Below, in pieces: positions 49,108-55,988 of a stretch of 64,000 nucleotides of DNA. Source of the DNA: Bradyrhizobium manausense (lineage in GTDB: Bacteria; Pseudomonadota; Alphaproteobacteria; Rhizobiales; Xanthobacteraceae). Position 1 is the stretch's first letter; every line of letters starts with the position of its first letter. The position numbers were made by a program, and so were the translations under genes. Below the pieces are notes generated by a model. It saw only the letters and a program-made list of their open reading frames with translations. It had not been told where the DNA came from and searched no databases. The stretch is taken from assembly GCF_018130615.1 (NCBI RefSeq), contig NZ_JAFCKB010000027.1, positions 1 through 64,000 of the forward strand, given 5' to 3'.

Positions 49108-49363
49108 CGAAATGCTTTCTTTCACTCGCCGTCGCCTTGCGGGCGCTGATGATGCGGATCTTGCCATTGCGCTCGGTATGGATGACGCAGACCACGACCA
49201 AACCGCCGAGCAGGCCAAAGCTCTTTTCGCGAGTCTCGCTTGTGCTGTCGTCCGGACCGGTCAGCACCGGCCCCTCGAAAATTTGCGCGGCTTCCGCAAA
49301 GGACAGCCCGTGCTTGCGCTGGTTCGCAATGTTTTTCTCGGGGTCCCATTCGAACCCTCTCAT
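49079..49363 (-). CDS. brnT: BrnT-family ribonuclease toxin
   Basis: This 94-residue toxin of the BrnT family (RelE-like RNase fold) has FEWDPEKNIANQRKHGLSFAEAA, then LGGLVVVCVIHTERNGKIRIISARKATASERKHF. The order and length match type II BrnTA systems. ATG at 49363 is favoured because GGGGGCG lies about five bases upstream. Its 3' end overlaps the BrnA-helicase start by 29 bases. No separate BrnA is present, so the helicase-borne BrnA head must act as antitoxin or the toxin has another control. Confidence 0.88.
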   Translation of the reverse strand: MRGFEWDPEKNIANQRKHGLSFAEAAQIFEGPVLTGPDDSTSETREKSFGLLGGLVVVCVIHTERNGKIRIISARKATASERKHFDVYLKKALG

Positions 49364-49446
49364 AGACGCCCCCATTTCCGCCGTTCATCATATGTTCCAA
49401 AATGGTGTGCGTCCAGAGTTCTTTCTCGCGATGATTGCAGAGCCGG

Positions 49447-50109
49447 TCAGGCCACATCCTTCGTCTTCTTGGCGACCGCCTTGGTGTAGAGCTCGAACAG
49501 CTTCTCCAGCCGCTCGGTGTCGTTGCGGAAGCGCCGCCCGATATAGACGCGCTCCAGCGTCTCGTCGTTGCGCTCATGCGCTTCGCGGAGATCGGCCGGC
49601 ATTTGCTCGGGGTCGTAGAGTTCGGCGATCGTCGCGGGGAAATGCGCCTCGCGCGCGAGCAGGATGTCATCAGCGCAGCGGGTCAGGTCGGCCTTGTTCT
49701 TATCGGTGAGCGTCGGGACGGGAAAGGTGTTCCAGCCGAGGGTGTTTGAATATGAGAAATCCGTTCGCATCCGAACACAAACCGTGCCGATCCACACCCA
49801 ATGCAGACGAGACGCAACTATCGCCATATTCCAAAGGGGGGCGTCGTATAATGCAAAGGCTTTGTTGTGCACAATCGCATGCGGTTCAGAAATGCCTATT
49901 GGCAGGTAGTCCCGATTTTCCGAGCTCACTATTGGCACAATCGTGAGCAAAGACTTGGCTTCATACTGATCCCGAAAACGATGTGGTGTAGAAGCCAGCT
50001 TTTGAGCCTGAGCGTCCTTTACTTTTTCCCTTCGAGCTTCCCTTACAGCCTCCACGCGCTGCCAAATAGCTGGGATTCTGCGCGATTCTCTTGCGTAATC
50101 CAGATGCAA
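49447..50109 (-). pseudogene. C-terminal fragment of the MmeI-like DNA methyltransferase (after frameshift)
   Basis: This 220-residue reading frame continues the methyltransferase at 50043-52190. Its RRIPAIWQRVEAVREARREK follows directly in sense after the PRHCIWIT of the upstream frame, and its PIVSSENRDYLPIG and LGWNTFPVPTLT blocks are the usual C-terminal target-recognition and closing segments of this enzyme class. The shift is a net -1 (or +2) near base 50087. It would start only at a TTG in the overlap, with no ribosome-binding site, so independent translation is unlikely. Confidence 0.8.
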
Positions 50110-52190
50110 TGTCGCGGGTTTCCCGCGATGAATTCCTGTGAGCCGAACAGCGGGCGGACAAAAGATTGGGCACGCGGCTCGGCCGCAAGGAGAGCTTGCA
50201 TTTCCGCGCTTCGCAACATGAGCGCATTTGCATAATATGGATGGTTTCCAAATTGCATTGAGCCGCGCCCATCAGGGACTTTAGTCTTCGGGAGAACAAA
50301 AACATTCTCAGAAGGAACCAGATAAGCATTTATGTTTTCGGCATGCCGAACGGTGACAGCATCATCGTTGCCTAACGCAAAAAGAATTCTAGCGCGCGAC
50401 TTGTTATTAGTCAGCCCTATAATGGATACTGTTACACCTGCTTTGTGGCTGGCAAGGTTTGACCATTTGAATGATCCATAGGCGAAGCTAATTGATGTTC
50501 CGCTCGTCATGATCGTCGGCCAAAGCGCAGAGACCTGAATTCCCTGGCAGATCGAATTCGTCGTCACAAAAGCTGCTTCAGCAAGCGTTTGCTGCATAAA
50601 ATCGGAAGCCTTAACGAACCACCCCGATACGTAGTCGAGCGAAAGAAGATCCCTGCATCGGCCAGAAAATGCAGCTTTCAACTCTGATTTTTGCTCATCG
50701 CTCTGGTATTTTCTGCCAAGATACGGAGGATTTCCGCAGACATACGTTTCGCCCCCTTCATTTTCAAAATCGATCTGGGCTTGATCGAGCGGAGCATGAA
50801 AAAGATCGTCAGCATGATGCTTGACGCCGGTTCCTGTCGGCGGGCAGATGCCAAGCCAGTCTAAACGAAGCGCATTCCCGCACGTAATCCAGTTCTCCGC
50901 ATCAAGCGGCAGGAAATCCTGCAACGCCTCCTTTTGGCCTCGATACAGCACGTCACATTGATACTCCGCGATGATCAGTGCGAGCCGCGCGATCTCGGCG
51001 GGAAAATCCCGCAGCTCGATGCCACGAAAGTTGGTCAGCGGAATCTCTGTCCGCCGTTCCGGCTCGCCACGTCGCTGGTTGATCTCGGCCTCGATCGCTC
51101 GCATCTGCTTGTACGCGATGACGAGAAAATTGCCGGAGCCGCAGGCCGGATCGAACACCCGGATGCGCGCCATGCGATTGCGCAGGTTGAGCAGCTTGCG
51201 GGAATTGTCGCCGGCCTCTGCGAGGCGTTCGCGCAGATCGTCGAGGAACAGCGGGTTGAGCACCTTCAGGATGTTCGGCACGCTGGTGTAGTGCATGCCG
51301 AGCGCGCCACGCTCCTCGTCCTCGGCCACGGCCTGGATCATCGAGCCGAAGATGTCCGGGTTGATCAGGCGCCAGTCGAGGCTGCCGATGTGCAGGAGAT
51401 AAGAGCGCGCGATGCGGCTGAAGCGGGGCACGTCGAGGCTGCCGGAGAACAGGCCGCCATTGACGTAAGGGAAGGCGTCGGCCCAGCGCGGCAGGTCCGC
51501 TGCGGGCCGATTCTTGATCGCGATATTCATCGCCCGGAATACGGCACCGATCACCTCGTGCGCGTTGGTGGCGTCGCTCATCTGCGCGATGGTCGCCGTG
51601 AACAGGTCGTTGCCGCTGAAGATGTCGGTGCTCTCGGCGAAGAAGCAGAAGATCAGCCGCGCCATGAAATGGTTCATGTCGTGGCGACGCTCGGAGGTGC
51701 CCCACTCCGGATTGGTCTTCAGCAATTCGACATAGAGCCGGTTGAGCCGGCCGGTGGCGCGGATGTCGAAGGCGTTCTCGCGGATCTGCTTGACCGTGGT
51801 GATGCCCGCGAGCGGCAGGAAGAAGCCGAAATGATTGGGAAACTCGGAATAGGGACAGGCGACAGTCTCGCCGCTAATGAGATCCTCGGCCTCGAACATC
51901 ACGCCGTCGGTTGCGAGCACGAACTTCGCCTTGGCGCGCGACGTTGTCGAGCTCGCCTTCAGCGCAGCGAGCTTTGCCGTGACTTCGCCCGGAGCGGCAA
52001 TCGCGATGTGGATGTTGCCGGTCTGGAGGACGCCGCCGAGGTCGGAGCGGTTAGTCTCGCCCTTGCGCAAACGCTTGAGCGTGGTTTCCTTGTTGCCGAA
52101 GGCCTGGAGGAAGGCGAAAGGGAACTCAACGGCGTCAAACGGCTGTTCGGCGAGAGCCGAGATGGCCTCTTCAATCTCAACTGCGTTCAT
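50043..52190 (-). CDS. MmeI-like adenine DNA methyltransferase (type IIG/IIL), N-terminal part
   Basis: This frame encodes 715 residues of what should be an enzyme of about 920. It has an N-terminal region like that of type IIL restriction-methylation proteins (FVLATDGVMFEAEDLI, DMNHFMARLIFCFFAESTDIF). SAM motif I is FDPACGSGNFLVIAY and N6-adenine motif IV is NPPYLG. The target-recognition segment is cut near GSQEFIAGNPRHCIWIT by a frameshift that leads to a stop 22 residues on. ATG 52190 has AGGG upstream. It is the first gene of the minus-strand cassette with brnT, the helicase and the GIY-YIG protein. If the frameshift is real, methylation is probably lost. Confidence 0.87.
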   Translation of the reverse strand: MNAVEIEEAISALAEQPFDAVEFPFAFLQAFGNKETTLKRLRKGETNRSDLGGVLQTGNIHIAIAAPGEVTAKLAALKASSTTSRAKAKFVLATDGVMFEAEDLISGETVACPYSEFPNHFGFFLPLAGITTVKQIRENAFDIRATGRLNRLYVELLKTNPEWGTSERRHDMNHFMARLIFCFFAESTDIFSGNDLFTATIAQMSDATNAHEVIGAVFRAMNIAIKNRPAADLPRWADAFPYVNGGLFSGSLDVPRFSRIARSYLLHIGSLDWRLINPDIFGSMIQAVAEDEERGALGMHYTSVPNILKVLNPLFLDDLRERLAEAGDNSRKLLNLRNRMARIRVFDPACGSGNFLVIAYKQMRAIEAEINQRRGEPERRTEIPLTNFRGIELRDFPAEIARLALIIAEYQCDVLYRGQKEALQDFLPLDAENWITCGNALRLDWLGICPPTGTGVKHHADDLFHAPLDQAQIDFENEGGETYVCGNPPYLGRKYQSDEQKSELKAAFSGRCRDLLSLDYVSGWFVKASDFMQQTLAEAAFVTTNSICQGIQVSALWPTIMTSGTSISFAYGSFKWSNLASHKAGVTVSIIGLTNNKSRARILFALGNDDAVTVRHAENINAYLVPSENVFVLPKTKVPDGRGSMQFGNHPYYANALMLRSAEMQALLAAEPRAQSFVRPLFGSQEFIAGNPRHCIWITQENRAESQLFGSAWRL

Positions 52191-52301
52191 AGAGCCCTGG
52201 CCCGGGGATGTCCGGGTACAGGAGTGCCCCAGATGGCGAGCCGTGGCAACTCCCGGGCGGAACAATCAAGAAGAAGAGGTCGCGACGTACCGGTCTACCC
52301 C

Positions 52302-53588
52302 TCACGTCCCCCGCTTCGGCCCGATCGCCTCGAAGCCGGCCTTCTGCTCGTCGCTCAGATCCGCCTCGAAATCATCGAGCGCATCCGCAACGCCGCTGAC
52401 TACCTGCTGCATCGTCTGCAGGCGTGCCTTCACGGCGGCGAGGCGCGCTTGCGGTGTCGTTTCCGCCTTCATCGGGCAGGGGCTCAGCGTGTCCATGGTG
52501 CGCAGCGTGGTGTCCTGGAGCACGTCGAGCCGGGCGCGGCCGGTGTCGTCGAGCTTCAGCGTGCCGGCAATGTCGGAAGCCGGCCATTGCTGCTGCACGA
52601 GCTGCTCGTACTGGCGCTGGGCCTGCACATCGTAGCGGGGATCGTAGTTGGGATCGCAGGCGGATGCCGCCGGCGCGTCCTTGCGCTGGGCCGAAGCAAG
52701 CGCTGCTTGGCGCTCCCGGGCCAGCGAGTCGAGCTTTGCTTTCTGGCCGTCATCGAGGAGATCGACGAATTTTGCGAGCGGCGCGGCGAGGGCGTTGCTT
52801 GCCTTGATCATCGCATCCAGACGGGTCTGCATCACCCCGAGGCGCTCCGCCGCCGTCATCGGGGGCTGCGCCGGACACGAGGCACGAATGGCATCGCGCG
52901 CTGAAGTCCAGGCACTCGCGAGCTCGTCGAGCGCGGTGCGCTGCATCTCGTTCGGCTGCACCGTGGCTGCGATGCGGTCGACTGGCAGGCCGCCGGTATC
53001 GCTGCTGTCGCAGACCATCTCCGCCGATGGGACTCGTCGCGCGCGACGGCCTTGCGGCGCGGTGTAGGCGGCAAGCTCCGGCGCCGCATAGGGCGCGAAG
53101 ATCGCGGCATAGATATCGCCATAGCCATAGAGCGAGAGGCTGGTCGTATCGCCGAAGATGACTGCCGTGGTGAGATCGTCATGCGCGAACGGCCAGAACA
53201 CGGGACCGATCCAGCCATAGCTGCCGTCGGGATGACGCCACCAGCCTTGCGGCCGGCGACCGCCGTGCCAGCCCGACAGCGCAGCCTGCGCCGTCAGTGC
53301 CGCGCGCAGGACGTAGGGATTAGCGGGTTGACCGCGCTCGCCACGCGGATCCTGCGACCTCAGCGCAGCGGAACGATAGCGGCCACCCCGCATCGCCATG
53401 CGGGCGTGGCGCAGCCGCGACAGGCCGATGACGTGACCGACGGCGAAGCGCGCAACACCAAGCGGCCCGCCGCGCAGTCCGAACTGCGCCTTGGCCGTAT
53501 TCGGCAGGAGCACTGTCAGAGCGACCAGCATTGCGCCTGCCAGCGCCAGCCTCAAGCGTGATCGCGATATGACCACCGAGCTGACCAC
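52302..53588 (-). CDS. Spy/CpxP-like periplasmic LTxxQ-motif protein
   Basis: This 428-residue exported protein has a signal sequence ending near NTAKAQ, an Arg/Gly-rich middle and a Trp-rich stretch (WHGGRRPQGWWRHPDGSYGWIGP). Its C-terminal helical region has paired Spy/CpxP-like motifs (MTAAERLGVMQTRLDAMIKA, then LLDDGQKAKLDSLA and LKLDDTGRARLDVLQ). The family acts as a periplasmic chaperone or stress sensor. The GTG at 53588 is preferred because GGAGGAGG lies seven bases upstream. It is much longer than Spy (about 160 residues), as is common in Bradyrhizobium. Confidence 0.85.
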   Translation of the reverse strand: MVSSVVISRSRLRLALAGAMLVALTVLLPNTAKAQFGLRGGPLGVARFAVGHVIGLSRLRHARMAMRGGRYRSAALRSQDPRGERGQPANPYVLRAALTAQAALSGWHGGRRPQGWWRHPDGSYGWIGPVFWPFAHDDLTTAVIFGDTTSLSLYGYGDIYAAIFAPYAAPELAAYTAPQGRRARRVPSAEMVCDSSDTGGLPVDRIAATVQPNEMQRTALDELASAWTSARDAIRASCPAQPPMTAAERLGVMQTRLDAMIKASNALAAPLAKFVDLLDDGQKAKLDSLARERQAALASAQRKDAPAASACDPNYDPRYDVQAQRQYEQLVQQQWPASDIAGTLKLDDTGRARLDVLQDTTLRTMDTLSPCPMKAETTPQARLAAVKARLQTMQQVVSGVADALDDFEADLSDEQKAGFEAIGPKRGT

Positions 53589-53883
53589 TTCTGGCCCTCC
53601 TCCAGCGCAACGGGCGCATCGCGCCACACGGAGAAGACTCGCCGGGGAACCAATTGTTCCGCGACGAGACGGTCAAAGCGTCGCACAATTGCGACGATGC
53701 GACTGCCGCTCGCCATGCCCCGTCGTGACGGGGCTCGCCCCTTGGTGCGAGCCACGATGCGCAATGGCGCATTCGAGATTCCATCAGGCAGCGGCAATGT
53801 CGGAACGATGGATTCGGGGCTCGTCGCTTCGCGACGCCGCGGAATGACCGCCGATGTCGACCGCGGCAACGACGCGTCGAACT
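53589..53883. repeat. Intergenic region with REP-like block
   Basis: The right half (about 53720-53850) repeats a block seen at 15079-15116 (GAGCCACGATGCGCAATGGC against GAGCCATGATGCGCAATTGC). It ends with GGGGCTCGTCGCTTCGCGACGCC and the CGGAATGAC end motif found in the other palindromic elements. No gene was found. Confidence 0.6.
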
Positions 53884-54981
53884 TCACTGCGCCTTTTGCG
53901 GCATCACGACGGTCTGGCCGGGATAGATCAAATTCGGATTGCGGATCTTTTCGCGGTTGGCGTTGAAGATCACCGCGTAGCGGGCACCGTCGCCGTAAGC
54001 GAGACGGCTCAAGGCCCAGAGGCTGTCGCCGCGGGAAATGACCCGGCTGCCGCCGGCCTCTCCCGACGTCGTGCTGAGGATCTCCACGGGCGAGGCCGAT
54101 GCGACCGTGGCGGCCGGGACCCTCGCCATGCTCTTGGGCTTGGACGGACCCATCATGCGCGGCCGAACCGCCGACCGATCCGGCGTCGCGGCGAGATGCG
54201 GCGACGGCAGCGATGCGACGATATCCGATTTGTCCGGCGTTCCGGCCGGTTTCGCTGCGACAGTGACGCGCGCCGGCGGCGGCGCGGCTTCGGCAATCGT
54301 CACCGGCATGGTGCGGCTGGATTGCAGCACGGTGCCGTCCGGCGCCCTGGCGCGCAGCGCCAGCTCATAGCTGCCGGCGGGAAGCTTTGGCGGGGTCATC
54401 ACGAACTGCCCCGACGCGTCCGCCACTGCGCTGTCGATCGGCTGGCCGTCGCGCAGCAGCTCGACCTTCGACCCGGGCGCGGCCTGACCCGCGATCACGG
54501 CGGCCTCGCCATGATCGTCGACGCGGGCGACATCGAAACGCGGACCGGCGTCTGCAGCTGAAGGCTGCGGCTTGCCCGGCGCGATGTCGGCCAGCGCCGT
54601 GACCTGCTTCTGGGTCTCGGCGAGCGCGTCCGCCTTCGGCGCACCGGCCGGTGCGGGCGAAGCGGATGGCGCGGGTGGTGCGACCGCGGCGAGTCTTGGC
54701 TCTTCGGTCTTCGATTCCGCTTTGAGTTCGACTTTGGCTTTGGCCTCGGTCTTCCCCTCAGGCTTGCTCTCGGGTTTGGCTTCAGGCTTCACTTCAGGCT
54801 TCACTTCAGGCTTCACTTCAGGCTTCACTTCAGGCTTCACTTCAGGCTTGGCGACGACCGCAACCTCGGTGCTCGCACTGCCCGGCAGCATGTGGCGGAG
54901 CTCACCCGGGCCGATCACCAGCACGGTGCCGACGACCGCGAGCAGGCAAAATGCAATGAAGGCCTTGGATGCGGTGATCAT
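53884..54981 (-). CDS. LysM-domain envelope protein with VKPE repeat linker
   Basis: This 365-residue protein has an N-terminal membrane anchor (about 6-26), a charged linker with six (V/A)KPE repeats, and an Ala/Pro-rich stretch. An Ig-like BON/Big-type segment follows (DDHGEAAVIAGQAAPGSKVELLRDG), and a C-terminal LysM domain spans about 314-362 (ISRGDSLWALSRLAYGDGARYAVIFNANREKIRNP is its core). LysM binds peptidoglycan. The anchor plus extended linker suggests it spans from the inner membrane to the cell wall. Confidence 0.9.
   Translation of the reverse strand: MITASKAFIAFCLLAVVGTVLVIGPGELRHMLPGSASTEVAVVAKPEVKPEVKPEVKPEVKPEVKPEAKPESKPEGKTEAKAKVELKAESKTEEPRLAAVAPPAPSASPAPAGAPKADALAETQKQVTALADIAPGKPQPSAADAGPRFDVARVDDHGEAAVIAGQAAPGSKVELLRDGQPIDSAVADASGQFVMTPPKLPAGSYELALRARAPDGTVLQSSRTMPVTIAEAAPPPARVTVAAKPAGTPDKSDIVASLPSPHLAATPDRSAVRPRMMGPSKPKSMARVPAATVASASPVEILSTTSGEAGGSRVISRGDSLWALSRLAYGDGARYAVIFNANREKIRNPNLIYPGQTVVMPQKAQ
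54781..54852. repeat. 12-base tandem repeat coding VKPE units
   Basis: Five perfect copies of TTCAGGCTTCAC are followed by one diverged copy, giving Glu-Val-Lys-Pro units on the minus strand. The perfect identity of units suggests recent expansion; length changes stay in frame. Confidence 0.93.
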
Positions 54982-55141
54982 CGTCTCAAACCTTGATCGA
55001 AAACTCTGGATCGCAAATCGACCCCGGCAAATTGCGCCGTTTTGGCCACGGCAGCAAGACGTTCAATGGGATGAACCGCCCCCTCTCCCTCCGCGTCAAA
55101 TGAGCGAGGCCGCTTCGCGGTATTTTTAAGGGATTTTCCTC

Positions 55142-55843
55142 GTGACCGCATTTTGTCGCGCCGCATCATGGCTGGCGCTTTCCCTCACGCTCGCGGCGTC
55201 TCCCGCGCTGGCCGCCTCCGGCCCGCCGCCGGGCTTCGTCCTCACCGACGATGCCGATCTCGCCTTCACCTCGCCCGACGGCGCCACCAAGCTCGAGCAG
55301 TACATGAAGGACAGTGACGATCTTTTCGGCGTCAAATGGCAGGTCTGGGCGCGACAGGGGGAACGGATGACCGAGCTGAAGCCTGAGCAGGGCTACGGCG
55401 CCGGCTTCCGCTTCACCAACGACTCTCAATGGCTGGTACGCATGCAGAAGACCGGCTCGGGCGAACAGGATCTGTTTCTCTACCATGTCGAGAACGGCGC
55501 CTTCGTCAGCGCGACCAAGAAATCGCTGAGCGATCTCGCCTGGGCCTATTTCTACAGCCGGCCGGAGACGAAGCACTTTGCCAAGCTCGACTTCCACATC
55601 ACGGCCAATCTCTTGAAGGGCACGGAAGAGGCCTATCGCTGGCTCGGCGTGGACTGGCCTGACAACCGTTACCTCGTGATCGGGCTCGGCGGCCAATACG
55701 ACAAGCATCCGAAAAACACCCTCATGAAGGGACTGGGCGGCTGGCAATGCCGCTATGACCTCCAGACCGGAAAATTCGACGTGCCGGCGATCTTCGCCAA
55801 GGAGAATGCCGAGGCGTTGAAATGGGAAGTGAAGCGGGAGTGA
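55142..55843 (+). CDS. Secreted conserved hypothetical protein
   Basis: This 233-residue protein has a Sec signal ending near SPALAAS. The mature part has aromatic-rich strands (KWQVWARQGERMTELKPEQGYGAGFRFTNDSQWLVRMQK), and VIGLGGQYDKHPK near the C-terminus. No catalytic motif is recognised. It begins at GTG and points away from the LysM gene. A beta-propeller-like fragment is possible but not supported further. Confidence 0.8.
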   Translation: MTAFCRAASWLALSLTLAASPALAASGPPPGFVLTDDADLAFTSPDGATKLEQYMKDSDDLFGVKWQVWARQGERMTELKPEQGYGAGFRFTNDSQWLVRMQKTGSGEQDLFLYHVENGAFVSATKKSLSDLAWAYFYSRPETKHFAKLDFHITANLLKGTEEAYRWLGVDWPDNRYLVIGLGGQYDKHPKNTLMKGLGGWQCRYDLQTGKFDVPAIFAKENAEALKWEVKRE

Positions 55844-55988
55844 AGCCCGCTCCGGAGCCACATCGCATCCTGCGCCCTTCCGGCCTCGCGCCAACTCCCT
55901 GATTTTATTCCGATTCATAGTTCCCTAACCCTGACTGGTAACGGGGTCTTGTCGGTTTTGCTGCATCTTGCATCCCAGGGAGGACGGG

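Noticed and set aside
50043-50109. Programmed frameshift joining the two methyltransferase frames
   Set aside because: No slippery heptamer, stimulatory hairpin or internal Shine-Dalgarno was seen at the join.
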